64,000 bases of DNA, from positions 5,518,001 to 5,582,000 of the forward strand of contig NZ_CP045702.1 of assembly GCF_014216315.1 (NCBI RefSeq). Direction: 5' to 3'. The DNA comes from Streptomyces finlayi. Lineage in GTDB: Bacteria; Actinomycetota; Actinomycetes; Streptomycetales; Streptomycetaceae. Position numbers and translations under genes: made by a program. Of the stretch, positions 41,879 to 50,617 are shown one piece after another. Under the pieces are notes generated by a model that was given only the letters and a program-made list of their open reading frames with translations, was not told the origin of the DNA and ran no database searches. Numbering within the stretch: the first letter of the stretch is position 1; each line of letters opens with the position of its first letter.

Positions 41879-41952
41879 GGGGCGGTAGCTCAGCCGGTTA
41901 GAGCAGCGGACTCATAATCCGTCGGCCGTGGGTTCGAGTCCCACCCGCCCCA
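41879..41952 (+). tRNA. tRNA with CAT anticodon (Ile2 or elongator Met)
   Basis: A 74-nt cloverleaf with acceptor GGGGCGG/CCGCCCC, D-arm GCTC, anticodon loop CTCATAA and T-arm GTGGG-TTCGAGT-CCCAC. CCA is not fully encoded. The CAT anticodon can be Met or, after lysidine modification, Ile; sequence inspection alone does not settle it. Confidence 0.9.
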
Positions 41953-42259
41953 CCTAGGAAAAACGTTCTGACCTGCGGAAACGTGGTTCGGGCGGCGGAG
42001 GGCACCTCGAATCGGTGTGGCGAACGTGCGCCGTCCCGTGTCCCCCGTGATTCCACAGAGGGCCTTGACCTGGGGTTTTTTAGCCGGTTCCTCGGTGGGG
42101 TGGGTGGTGGGGCGTCCCACTCACCCTTCCTTTGAGGGCTGGGGGCGGACTGTCGCCCTGCGCCTCGTGACGTTGCTCCGAAGTGCACCGGTTCCGCGTC
42201 GGCCGCTGTCGCGGGGGAGTGACTGCAAGTAGTGCCCCGGCGGAAGATTTCAAGTCCAG
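41953..42259. other. Gene-free stretch between the tRNA and the IS element
   Basis: No supported gene is present. A GGGGTTTTTTAG tract at 42073-42084 could end the tRNA transcript. This is the probable edge of the accessory island; no duplicated tRNA 3' end (attachment site) was found within the window. Confidence 0.5.
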
Positions 42260-42275
42260 TGAGACGGTCGTATCG

Positions 42276-43349
42276 CTATGGGGTTTGTGGTGCGGGTTCG
42301 CGGCGCTTGGCCGGGTCGTTGATCCAGGCCGTTTGGGGTATCTGGGGTGGTCGGGGGCGGCGGCCGAAGCGTTCGGGGTGGCGGGCGTATGCCTCGGCGA
42401 GGGTGACCGCGCGCTGGTCGCGGACTTCCTCGGCGGTCCCGAAGTGGACGGATGCGGGGGTGTGCCAGCCGATGCCGGAATGCCGGTGCTCGTGGTTGTA
42501 GTACGCGATGAAGGCGTCGAACCACTCGCGGGCGTGGGTCAGCGAGTCGAACCGTTCGGGGTAGTCGGACATGTACTTCGTGGTCTTGAAGTGGGCCTCG
42601 CTGTAAGGATTGTCGTTGGAGACCTTCGGCCGCGAGTGCGACCGCGTCACCCCCAGGTCGATCAGCAGCTGGGAGACCTTCTTGCTGGTCATCGAGGTGC
42701 CGCGGTCCGCGTGCACCGTCTCGGGCACGATGCCGTTGCGGGTGATGGTCTCGCGGATCAGTTCCTCGGCCCGTGTCGCTGATTCGGCCGCTTCGACGGT
42801 GTGGCCGACGATGTACCGGCTGAAGATGTCGATGATCACGTAGGCGTGATACCAGACGCCCTTGACCGGTCCGGCCGCCTTGGTGATGTCCCAGGTGAAC
42901 ACCTGCGAGGGCCCGGTGGCGACCAGCTCGGGCACCGTCCTGGCGGGATGGGTGGCCTGCCGTCGGCGCTCGCCGCTCTGCCCCTGTTCGCGCAGGATCC
43001 GGTACATCGTCGAGACCGAGCAGTGATAGCGCCCCGCGTCCAGCTCGCGGGCCCAGATCTGCGCGGGCGCAAGCTCGGCGTACTCCTCGCCGTTCATCAA
43101 CTCCAGCACCACGGCACGCTCTTCGTCCGACAGGGCCGACGGCTGCACCTGCGGGGCACGTTCTTCGCGTGGTGGCGGGGGCCGGAGCCGGCGGTAATGG
43201 GTGGCCCTGGACCGACCGGTCAGCCGACAGGCGGCCGTGATGCCCAGCTGGGCCTCGACGCCGGTGAACGCCTCGTCCACGACAGGGCCGGCGGCAGGAT
43301 TCAGTCCGCGCTCTCGGAGATCATTTCCAAGAGCGCGGAAGCTTTTCCC
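42276..43349 (-). CDS. IS3-family transposase OrfB (DDE domain, frameshift product)
   Basis: The rve-type integrase core shows the acidic triad in FTWDITKAAG, VHADRGTSM and NPYSEAHFKT, plus the HTH_21 segment before it. The reading frame has no start of its own near the domain. It is entered from OrfA by -1 slippage at G-GGA-AAA (complement of 43343-43349), giving GGG-AAA. The fused protein should be about 468 residues. Confidence 0.88.
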   Translation of the reverse strand, partial: GKSFRALGNDLRERGLNPAAGPVVDEAFTGVEAQLGITAACRLTGRSRATHYRRLRPPPPREERAPQVQPSALSDEERAVVLELMNGEEYAELAPAQIWARELDAGRYHCSVSTMYRILREQGQSGERRRQATHPARTVPELVATGPSQVFTWDITKAAGPVKGVWYHAYVIIDIFSRYIVGHTVEAAESATRAEELIRETITRNGIVPETVHADRGTSMTSKKVSQLLIDLGVTRSHSRPKVSNDNPYSEAHFKTTKYMSDYPERFDSLTHAREWFDAFIAYYNHEHRHSGIGWHTPASVHFGTAEEVRDQRAVTLAEAYARHPERFGRRPRPPQIPQTAWINDPAKRREPAPQTP

Positions 43350-43684
43350 ATGACTTCCAGTGCGGCCTTGTTCCGGGCCAGTTCCTTCTCCAGCCGTTCC
43401 ACCTGGCGGCGCAGTTTCTCGTTCTCCGTCTCGGCGGCCGGCTTCTTCGGCCTCGCCGGGCTGGTGCGCTTGTCGACCAGCTTTTCCAGGGCCCCGGCAT
43501 CCCGCGCGGCCCGCCACTCGGTGACGTGCGAGTGGTACAGGCGCTCGCGGCGCAGGACCGCGCCCTTCTCGTTCTTGGGCGCGGCGTCGTACTCGGCGAC
43601 GATCCGCAGCTTGTACTCCGGACTGAACGAACGGCGCTTCGGCCTGGGGGCCGGGTCGGATCCCGTGGGATTGGTACTGGTCAT
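43301..43684 (-). CDS. IS3-family transposase OrfA (HTH and leucine zipper)
   Basis: A 127-residue protein with the DNA-binding segment RSFSPEYKLRIVAEYDAA, followed by a coiled coil (ENEKLRRQVERLEKELARNK) for multimerisation. Termination at TGA 43301 alternates with frameshifting into OrfB. Confidence 0.9.
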   Translation of the reverse strand: MTSTNPTGSDPAPRPKRRSFSPEYKLRIVAEYDAAPKNEKGAVLRRERLYHSHVTEWRAARDAGALEKLVDKRTSPARPKKPAAETENEKLRRQVERLEKELARNKAALEVMGKASALLEMISESAD

Positions 43685-43823
43685 GAGGGGATAGTTCTCC
43701 TGTCAGTGCCCTCTCAGGCTAACCCGCCGAAGCGAGACGTCTCACCCAAGGCTGACAGAGAGGGCGGTGGCCTGCCCAGGAACAGGACGGCGAGCCTGCT
43801 TTTCACAGTGCTTCCAACGACTG

Positions 43824-43863
43824 CGGCTGTTGGCCGTACGCGTGCGCGTACGGCCAACAGCCG
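43824..43863 (-). terminator. Perfect 19-bp hairpin after the lipoprotein gene
   Basis: CGGCTGTTGGCCGTACGCG is mirrored perfectly around a 2-base centre, 12 bp past the minus-strand stop of the lipoprotein gene. It is a strong terminator candidate. Confidence 0.75.
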
Positions 43864-43875
43864 GCCCAGCAGTGC

Positions 43876-44415
43876 TCAGGGATTGGCGACCGACGGATTC
43901 ACGGCGTCGAACACCATGACCCCAGCCTTGGGATCAAGGAAGAACGTCGCTTCGAACGCTCCTCCCGTCACCTGGGCGGTGAATCCCCCACTCACCTCCC
44001 AGGCCACTCCCTTGGGCACCCTGGGGGAGATCCCCTCCAGCGTGGCCGGGGCTTCCTCGGCCGGTACCCAGTCGTGCTCCTGCTGGAGCCGTTCGGTATC
44101 GGCCTTCGCCAGCTGAGCCACGCCCGAGACACGGAAGTCCGTGGGGCCCGCCATCTCCGACGGCCTCCCGAACTCTCTCGTGACCCATTCGACGGCGGTG
44201 ATGTCCCCGAACTCCGGGAACCGCTCGAGAACCGGATCCTTGTCCCGCTCGATCGTCTGCTCTGGCTCCGCCGTCTCCGGCGAGCGGGCCGAAGACCCCG
44301 CGGGACTCCGGACACTCGCGGTGTCGGCCTCACCGCTGCCGCAGCCGGTGATCAGTGTCAGTGCCGCGACCAGCATGACTCCCCTGCGCGTCCGACGGAC
44401 GTCACCGCGGGCCAT
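43876..44415 (-). CDS. Lipoprotein overlapping the RHS gene (candidate immunity or accessory protein)
   Basis: A 179-residue protein with a lipoprotein signal ending in the lipobox LITGC, then a disordered Ser/Pro/Glu segment and a folded domain (FPEFGDITAVEWVTREFG to FFLDPKAGVMVFDAVNP). Its ATG overlaps the end of the RHS gene by 14 bases, so the two are co-translated. In polymorphic toxin loci the gene directly downstream usually encodes immunity; a surface lipoprotein would suit a toxin acting at the envelope. This role is inference. Confidence 0.72.
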   Translation of the reverse strand: MARGDVRRTRRGVMLVAALTLITGCGSGEADTASVRSPAGSSARSPETAEPEQTIERDKDPVLERFPEFGDITAVEWVTREFGRPSEMAGPTDFRVSGVAQLAKADTERLQQEHDWVPAEEAPATLEGISPRVPKGVAWEVSGGFTAQVTGGAFEATFFLDPKAGVMVFDAVNPSVANP

Positions 44416-46567
44416 TGGTCACCACCGTGCTGCTTCCCACGTCTCCCCTGTTCCATGTGACGACTCGGGTGAGCGATCCGCTCACCATGAACGGTTTCGC
44501 CCAGCCGAGCGTAGCGAAACGGCCGTTCTCGGCGTCCGACGCACCCGATGCCTTGTCCGTCATGCCCTGGTTGAAGTCGTAGCGGTCCATGGCGTGGACC
44601 GTGACCGTCATCGTAAACTTGTCACCCTGTGACGTGACTTCGGCGCTGCCCCAGATCTTGTGATCACCCAGGGTCTTGTCCCAGTTCTCGGTCTTCGTGT
44701 ACAGACCGGAGCCCGTCATGCTCCGCGCCCCGCCCGTCATGTCGAAGGTGGACTTCCCGGTCTTCCCACTGAGGATTTCCGCGGCGTTCTGTGCCCGGGA
44801 GATCTCGCTGTCGACGAAGGCTCCGATGGCCTCGTCCTCGTGGTACCCCTCGTTGTAGTTCACCTCGAAGTCCGCCCCGGTGTTCTCCCTGTAGCGGGCG
44901 TAGGCGGGCACGGCGTCGTCGAGGGCGCCGTCACCGTAGAAGCCGAGCGAGGCGAGCAGGCCGCCACCGATCATCTGGGCCTTCCACTTGTTCCAGCTCA
45001 CATAGTCGCCCGCGGTCGGCTTGGAGTTGGGGTCGTAGGGGAAATCGTCGTCGTACGTGACCTTGGGCTCACTGGGCGAGCCGTCCGTGTAGCCGCCACC
45101 GCTGGCCGGCTTGGAGGGTGCCAGGAAGAGGCTGGTCATCGTGCTGCCGCCACCGCACACGTCCTTGATGCCCTCGGCGCACGGCAGGTGCCCGTCCAGC
45201 TCGATGAAGCTGGTGGGGTTGCCGCCGGTGAAGGCGTAGCGGTTGCTGGTGTACGGATCGGAGCCGAGGCCCATGTCCGCGAGGGCACCGTTGTACATGT
45301 CCCGGGTGGTGAAGCGGTTGAGGCCCGGGTTGTAGTTACGGAATCCCATGTCGTAAGTGCCGGACTGGGCGTCCCAGCGCTTGGCGTTGTACCGGTAGGG
45401 GTTGTAGCTCTCCTCGGTCGGGTCGCCCGCCTCCGGCTTGTCGATCCCGGTGAACTCGGACTCGTCGTCGTTCCCGTAGGCCGTGTACCCGTAGGTGGCC
45501 TTGGTGTCTCCGTCCTTGGTGGTCAGCGTCTCGACGTCGGTGTGGCTGTTGTAGCCGTAGAAGCCGTCCTCGCTCGTCCCGTCGGTGTTGTGCTTGACCT
45601 GGGACAGGCGCTCGCCCCACGGGCTGTACTGGTACGACTTGGTCAGCTCGCCGGCCACCTTCTCGTCCAGCACCTCGCCGGAAAGGCCGAGGTAGTCGAA
45701 GTCGGTGGTCTTGGCGTCCACGGTCTTGGTCGCCGTGCGGTCCAGCGGATCGTAGGTGTACTTGGTGGTCTTCTCGGCCCCGGCGTCATCGAGGCTCGTG
45801 CTCTCGGTGACGTGATCGAAGCCGTCGTAGACGGTGCGCTCAACGACCTTGCCCCCGCTGGTCACCGACTGCTGGCGGCCGAACGGGTCGTAGTCGTACG
45901 TGGCCGTGGCCCCCGCGGTGGTCGCGGACAGCAGTCGGTTGCGGTCGTAGTCGTACGTGGTCGTGTCGCCCTTGACGGTCTGGGACACGACATTGGCGTT
46001 GTCGTCGTGGGTGTACGTGTCGGTGCCCGCGCCGGTTCCGGTCTTGACCGACTTGGAGAGCCGGTCGGCCGGGTCGTAGGTGTAGGCGGTGGTGGAGGCG
46101 AGGTACGCCGTGTTGTTGTCGGCGTTCATCTTCTTCGCCACGTCCTGCGACTTGTTGCCGTTCGGGTCGTAGGTGTAGGTGTGCGACGACACCAGGGTGC
46201 CGTTGGCCTTCTTCTCGGCCTGGGTCCTGACGACACCGTCGAGGTAGTAGGTGAGATCGACTGTGTTGCCGTTGGCCTTGGTCTCCTTGAGCCGCTGCCC
46301 GCGGTCGGTGTACGCGTACGACGTGACCTTGGGCGCCGTGTCGGTTGCGGTCTTGCCGACCGACACCGTCTTCACGAGGTCCCGGAGGTCGTAGGTGTAG
46401 GTGGAGTATTGGTCGGGATGGACCACCGTCTCCGGCTTGCCGTTGGCGTCGTAGGTGTAGGAGGTGGACTCCTTCTCCTGGCCCGCCAGCGCCTCGGTCG
46501 CCCGGTTGGCCCAGCGCGGACGCCGGCTGTCCCACTCGGCCCGCAGGTGATCACCGAAGCGAACCAC
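44402..46567 (-). CDS. RHS-repeat protein, N-terminally truncated, with variable C-terminal domain
   Basis: About 721 residues of YD/RHS repeats (for example TYTYDPNGNKSQD, YDYDPFGRQQSV), the RHS-associated core YDMGFRNYNPGLNRFTTRD and ELDGH boundary, then a unique tail of about 230 residues ending GRFATLGWAKPFMVSG and TRVVTWNRGD. Full RHS proteins are usually well over 1,000 residues with a secretion signal; here the frame loses RHS character upstream of about 46530 and no signal peptide is visible. The GTG at 46567 is a guess. The piece may be a displaced toxin cassette or a broken gene. Confidence 0.65.
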   Translation of the reverse strand: MVRFGDHLRAEWDSRRPRWANRATEALAGQEKESTSYTYDANGKPETVVHPDQYSTYTYDLRDLVKTVSVGKTATDTAPKVTSYAYTDRGQRLKETKANGNTVDLTYYLDGVVRTQAEKKANGTLVSSHTYTYDPNGNKSQDVAKKMNADNNTAYLASTTAYTYDPADRLSKSVKTGTGAGTDTYTHDDNANVVSQTVKGDTTTYDYDRNRLLSATTAGATATYDYDPFGRQQSVTSGGKVVERTVYDGFDHVTESTSLDDAGAEKTTKYTYDPLDRTATKTVDAKTTDFDYLGLSGEVLDEKVAGELTKSYQYSPWGERLSQVKHNTDGTSEDGFYGYNSHTDVETLTTKDGDTKATYGYTAYGNDDESEFTGIDKPEAGDPTEESYNPYRYNAKRWDAQSGTYDMGFRNYNPGLNRFTTRDMYNGALADMGLGSDPYTSNRYAFTGGNPTSFIELDGHLPCAEGIKDVCGGGSTMTSLFLAPSKPASGGGYTDGSPSEPKVTYDDDFPYDPNSKPTAGDYVSWNKWKAQMIGGGLLASLGFYGDGALDDAVPAYARYRENTGADFEVNYNEGYHEDEAIGAFVDSEISRAQNAAEILSGKTGKSTFDMTGGARSMTGSGLYTKTENWDKTLGDHKIWGSAEVTSQGDKFTMTVTVHAMDRYDFNQGMTDKASGASDAENGRFATLGWAKPFMVSGSLTRVVTWNRGDVGSSTVVTNGPR

Positions 46568-47015
46568 AGCCGCGTACGGAAGGTCCCCGCATCGGCCTGT
46601 GCCCCGGTCGCCGATGCGCACTGCGGGATCCGCGACGGTGCCTGGGCGGTGAATGCGTACGGGGCGCTCGATGTGCGTCGACCGGCCAGTAGTCCGGAGC
46701 AGCCTCGCGACCTCGCTGTTTGCCGTAGGAGTAAAACTATTTCCCCCGAGCGAATGCTTCGTATAGGGAAACTCTTGTCGATGCCGTCCGTGCGAGGCTG
46801 CCTCGCTCCTTGAACTACAAAGCAACTTCCTTGAGGGCCTCGCTGCCCGCGCATAGCCTCCACTCGCAGAAGCCGATAAGGCCGTACTGCCCAGTCGTGG
46901 TCGCGTACTTCCTCCGTCTCCGCCGTCAGTCTTTCGTGCGACTCGGGAAACGGGCGCAAATCGATTCGAGCTGCGACTGCGTGACCGCACAAGGAAACGA
47001 TGTGGAGATTGAGTA
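46568..47015. other. Region between the RHS remnant and the NRPS cluster
   Basis: No gene is supported. GC content drops noticeably at 46720-46760 and 46960-47015, consistent with the promoter of the plus-strand cluster and with a recombination junction that removed the RHS 5' end. No clear inverted repeats or att-like duplication were found. Confidence 0.5.
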
Positions 47016-48014
47016 ATGCTACCCAATGCGTTGGAAAAAGCGATGTACGGCGTGTATGCGACCACCGCGGTGCATTTGGCGGGCAAGCACGGTGTTTTCG
47101 GTCTCCTCATAGCCGAGGAGGCGTCCACCGGCAAGATCGCCAGTGAACTCGGGCTCGACGAGGAGACCCTTGACCGGCTGCTGATCCTCCTCGACTCCTT
47201 CGGCGTCATCGAGCAGAACGAGCACGGTGCGTACCGCATCTCCGCGGAGATGGCGCCCTTCCTCGACCCTGGGAGTTCACGCTCGGTCGGCGGCTTCCTC
47301 AACCATGTGATGAACAGCACCCTCGGCCGGCTGCCGCAGCTGGACAGCTACCTGACGGCCGGGAAGTCGGCCGTGGACGCCGCCCTGCCTGCCCCGTTCG
47401 ACGTCATGTACAGGACTCCGAAACTCACCGAGGAGTTCCTGGAGGCCATGTGGCAGCTCACCTACGACGTCTCCCGCGAACTGGTACCCATGGCCGGGCT
47501 GGCCGAGGTCCGGCATCTGGTGGACATCGGCGGCGCGAGCGGGCCGTTCTGCGTGGCCGCGCTGGAGGCGACCCCCGGCCTGAGCGCCACGGTGTTCGAG
47601 CTGCCCGAGGTCGGCCCTCATGTGGCTGACACCGTCGAGCGGTACGGCCTGCACGGCAGGCTGGACTTCGCCGCCGGTGACTTCCACCAGGACGAGTTCC
47701 CGCCGACCGAGTGTGTCGCGTTCGGCTACATCCTCTCCGGCTGGACCGACGAGATCGGCCTGGAGCTGCTGCGCAAGGCGCATCGCGCGTGCGTCGACGG
47801 CGGCCGGGTCCTGATCATGGACCGCCTGTTCGACGACGACCGCCGCGGGCCGCTGCCCACCGCCGTGATGAACCTGTCGATGCACGTCGAGGCGAAGGGC
47901 CGGCACAGGACCGCGGCCGAGTACGTCGGCCTGCTGGAGAGCGCGGGGTTCGTCGACTGCGAGGTGCATCGGACCTCGCAGGACAAGCAGTTGGTCATCG
48001 GTCACAAGAGATGA
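47016..48014 (+). CDS. SAM-dependent methyltransferase (O-methyltransferase family 2 fold)
   Basis: A 332-residue enzyme with an N-terminal winged-helix dimerisation domain (GKIASELGLDEETLDRLLILLDSFG) and a Rossmann methyltransferase domain. The SAM-binding motif I is HLVDIGGASG (about residue 169), with FELPEVG and a GDFHQDEFP post-II region. The fold is shared by O-methyltransferases and by aromatic C-methyltransferases such as those of the actinomycin, sibiromycin and saframycin pathways. It is followed 58 bp later by a TDO-superfamily haem protein, suggesting joint tailoring of an aromatic precursor for the NRPS. The ATG follows GGAG. Confidence 0.82.
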   Translation: MLPNALEKAMYGVYATTAVHLAGKHGVFGLLIAEEASTGKIASELGLDEETLDRLLILLDSFGVIEQNEHGAYRISAEMAPFLDPGSSRSVGGFLNHVMNSTLGRLPQLDSYLTAGKSAVDAALPAPFDVMYRTPKLTEEFLEAMWQLTYDVSRELVPMAGLAEVRHLVDIGGASGPFCVAALEATPGLSATVFELPEVGPHVADTVERYGLHGRLDFAAGDFHQDEFPPTECVAFGYILSGWTDEIGLELLRKAHRACVDGGRVLIMDRLFDDDRRGPLPTAVMNLSMHVEAKGRHRTAAEYVGLLESAGFVDCEVHRTSQDKQLVIGHKR

Positions 48015-48072
48015 GACGTCATGCCGCGGCTCGATGACGGCCCGTGGCTCCGAGCGCAGCCCTGGAGGACAG

Positions 48073-49227
48073 ATGGAGACCGGACTGGCGTCCTTGCAAT
48101 TCCCGGGACGGTGCGACGAGGTCATACAGCTTCAACAGAGGGCGGGCCGAGGTGCGCTGACCGGGGATGAGCGCGCCCTGCTGGCCAAGCTCTACGAAGA
48201 GACGTACACGGACCGCAGGGCCGGGAACGAGGTGATGCGGCTGTTGACCCGGACGTTCAGCCGGGAACCCATCCCCGAGTACTACCGCTATTCCAACCTG
48301 CACGTCTACTCGTGGTTCCTCGACCTGCATCCGACCGAACCCGTAGCCGGTGCCGTGCTGGCGCTGGAGGCGACGCTGGCCGATCTGGACGCGGTCGAGC
48401 GGCGCGCGGCTCCCCAGCTGACGGAGGCCGATCACACCGAGGAGCGGTTACGCCGGCTGGACGCGCTGCGCGAGCAGATCGGGCGGCTGCGCGTGGAGAC
48501 CGACGGTGACACGACGGCAGCCGAGCTGATCGACCGGGCGCGTGACGACGGGCTGGCGCGCTGGCAGGCGCTCGTGCTGACCCGTTGCTCCGGCTTCCTC
48601 GCCTCGGGCGACCACCACGAGAACATCTTCCTGCGCTCGGTGCAGGCGTGCGAACTGGCCTTCTACTTGATCCGCTACTTCGCCGTGAGGGCGCGGACGT
48701 CGATCGGGCGCGGTGACGGCCAGGCGCACGCGCTGATGGCGCAGCTGGCCCACTACGTGGAGTTGCCCAGCCACATATTCCACATGCTGCAGACGCTGAC
48801 GCCGGACCTGTTCCTGAACTTCCGTGACGCCACCGGTGAGGCCAGCGCCGTCCAGTCGCTGAACTACCACATGATGGAACTGACGGTGTACGGCTACGAC
48901 GTGCGCAAGATCGAGGCGTACTCGAAGTTCGATCACCTGCGTGAGCTGACCCTGCCGCCGCTGCGCTCGGTGCGTCCGTTGCGCGAAGTGGTGCTCAGGT
49001 CGGGCGATCCGGAGCTGACCGAGGCACTTGCCGGGGTCGAACGCAGGTTGCTGACCTGGCGCGGCAGACACTACGGATTCGGCCGTCGCTACCTGCCCGG
49101 GGTCAAGGGATCCGGCGGAACCGAAGGTGCCGGTTACCTGAAGCGGTTCGTCCACAAGGACAACTTGATCCCCGAACCCATCACCACCGCACCCGGGCTC
49201 GATCTTCTGGGGTTCGCGTTCCGTTGA
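48073..49227 (+). CDS. Tryptophan 2,3-dioxygenase-superfamily haem enzyme
   Basis: A 384-residue protein whose C-terminal half carries TDO-family landmarks. These are DHHENIFLRSVQACELAFYL (distal-His helix; H181/H182), FRDATGEASAVQSLNYHMMEL, the likely proximal His333 in TWRGRHYGFG, and GSGGTEGAGYL matching the TDO GTGGS-type substrate loop. It is about 100 residues longer than ordinary bacterial TDO, with an N-terminal helical extension. Secondary-metabolite relatives oxidise Trp, methylindoles or 3-methyltyrosine (SfmD). Leu126 is a TTA codon (48448-48450). The ATG at 48073 follows GGAGGA. Confidence 0.75.
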   Translation: METGLASLQFPGRCDEVIQLQQRAGRGALTGDERALLAKLYEETYTDRRAGNEVMRLLTRTFSREPIPEYYRYSNLHVYSWFLDLHPTEPVAGAVLALEATLADLDAVERRAAPQLTEADHTEERLRRLDALREQIGRLRVETDGDTTAAELIDRARDDGLARWQALVLTRCSGFLASGDHHENIFLRSVQACELAFYLIRYFAVRARTSIGRGDGQAHALMAQLAHYVELPSHIFHMLQTLTPDLFLNFRDATGEASAVQSLNYHMMELTVYGYDVRKIEAYSKFDHLRELTLPPLRSVRPLREVVLRSGDPELTEALAGVERRLLTWRGRHYGFGRRYLPGVKGSGGTEGAGYLKRFVHKDNLIPEPITTAPGLDLLGFAFR

Positions 49228-49361
49228 CCGACTGAATCGGACGTCGAAGCTGCCGCGCCTGGCGGTTGTTCCGTTCTCCCTCGACCTGCCTCACGTGCCA
49301 CGGCGAGTCCTGTCAGGCCCCGCTGTCGAAAGAGGCATTCCTTGATGGAAAGGGCAATATC

Positions 49362-50357
49362 TTGCTGAACCGACGAATGAGAAGCGTGCTTGCCGCGGCG
49401 ACGCTCACAGCGGCACTCGGGCTCGTGCCGGTCGGCACGAGTCAGGCGGCGGCCTGTCAATGGCAGAAGACCGTGTGGGAACTGCCGCCCACCACCAATC
49501 TCGGCACGCTGTACGCGAGCGACGGCGGCCGGTACGGAGTCGGCGTCACCGGCACGCGGTCCAGCACCTGGCCGTACGGCTACAAGGAGAAGCAGGGGAC
49601 GCTGTGGGACAACGGAAAGGTCGTGCTGTGGCTGCCCTCGATCACGCCGGTGGACGTCAACGCGGCGGGCCTCATCGCGGGCAACGACCTCTTCGACGGC
49701 ACGTTCAAAGGCGTGACGGTGACCCGCACCGGGGCGAGTGCTGTGCTGCCGTTCGATCCGTCCTGGGACCACTCGACGGCCGACGCGATCAACGACGCCG
49801 GTGACATTGCCGGAACCGCCGCGGTCGGGTCGAAGCGCATCCTGGTGGTGTGGCCGGCGAGCGCCCCGGGAACCTACCGCGAACTGGCTGTCCCCGATAC
49901 CGGGAGTCTCACGGCCACCGACATCGACGAGCAAGGCAGGATCGTCGGGTACACCGACACGGAGGGATTCGTCACGGACACCAGCGGCCAGTGGCACACG
50001 CTCGCGGCGCAAGGCCCCAACGGCATGGGCACTCCGTGGGCGATCCGGGACGGGCGCGCTGCCGGCAGCATGGACAACGACACGAGTTACGCCGCGGCCG
50101 AATGGAATGATCAGGGTTCGCTCGTCCGGACCATCAAGAATGGCGCCATCTCGGCAAAGGCGATCGGTGGTGCGGGAACCGTGGGCGGCCTGGGGTTCGT
50201 CAACTCGACTCCACGGGCCGTCCTGTGGCGAAACGGCGTGGTTGCCGACCCGTTGTCCGGGGTCTCGGACTACTTCACACTCACGGCGATCAGCACCGAC
50301 GAAAAGACTCTCATCGGGAGCGATGCCTCCACGCCCGCGCAGTACAACTGCGTCTGA
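49362..50357 (+). CDS. Secreted HAF-type beta-propeller protein
   Basis: A 331-residue protein with a Sec signal (RSVLAAATLTAALGLVPVGTSQA) and repeated segments such as DVNAAGLIAGN, AINDAGDIAGTA, DIDEQGRIVGYT and SAKAIGGAGTVGG. These match the HAF / probable extracellular repeat pattern of beta-propellers. It has two cysteines, one near each end of the mature protein. The TTG at 49362 follows GGAAAGGG at 7-base spacing; the ATG at 49377 is an alternative. The role in the cluster is unknown, possibly extracellular binding or self-protection. Confidence 0.75.
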   Translation: MLNRRMRSVLAAATLTAALGLVPVGTSQAAACQWQKTVWELPPTTNLGTLYASDGGRYGVGVTGTRSSTWPYGYKEKQGTLWDNGKVVLWLPSITPVDVNAAGLIAGNDLFDGTFKGVTVTRTGASAVLPFDPSWDHSTADAINDAGDIAGTAAVGSKRILVVWPASAPGTYRELAVPDTGSLTATDIDEQGRIVGYTDTEGFVTDTSGQWHTLAAQGPNGMGTPWAIRDGRAAGSMDNDTSYAAAEWNDQGSLVRTIKNGAISAKAIGGAGTVGGLGFVNSTPRAVLWRNGVVADPLSGVSDYFTLTAISTDEKTLIGSDASTPAQYNCV

Positions 50358-50617
50358 CACCCGACGCCGGCGGCTCCTCGCCGAGGAGGGCTGCCGGTTC
50401 TCCGCCCGAAGACGTCGGCAGGACCGATTATCCACGATTCCGGGGTTCGGAAGGCGGTTCGAATAGTGGCCTGTCTCCGGATGTCCTTCGAACTCTCATG
50501 AGATTCGTGTGGGGCTTCCGCGATCCCTGAATTGCCGATGTCTTGTTCTGGCGGTTTCGACTGCCCCATGACGGGGGAGGGTGGCAGGTGGCGGCGCGGC
50601 CTGGGTAGGCTCCTGCC

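Larger units (their letters stand above)
42260..43744 (-). mobile_element. IS3-family insertion sequence
   Basis: A 1,485-bp element with OrfA and OrfB in a -1 frame relation. The proposed ends start TGAGACGGTC at 42260 and (reverse) TGAGACGTCTC at 43744, an imperfect inverted repeat with the terminal TG...CA usual for IS3. No convincing target duplication was seen, so the borders may be off by a few bases. It looks complete and possibly active. Confidence 0.75.

Noticed and set aside
41953..42259. Phage or ICE attachment site after the CAT-anticodon tRNA
   Set aside because: No duplicated tRNA 3' segment and no integrase gene are visible in the window.
42183..42782. 199-codon plus-strand frame across the IS left end
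   Set aside because: It overlaps the transposase on the opposite strand and has shadow-type composition.
43710..43767. GCCCTCTC/GAGAGGGC inverted pair as the IS right end
   Set aside because: It does not match the left side; the TGAGACG ends give a better IS3-like pair.
44660..46813. 717-codon plus-strand frame opposite the RHS repeats
   Set aside because: Its repetitive Val/Gly/Arg composition is the complement of YD repeats; there is no plausible domain.
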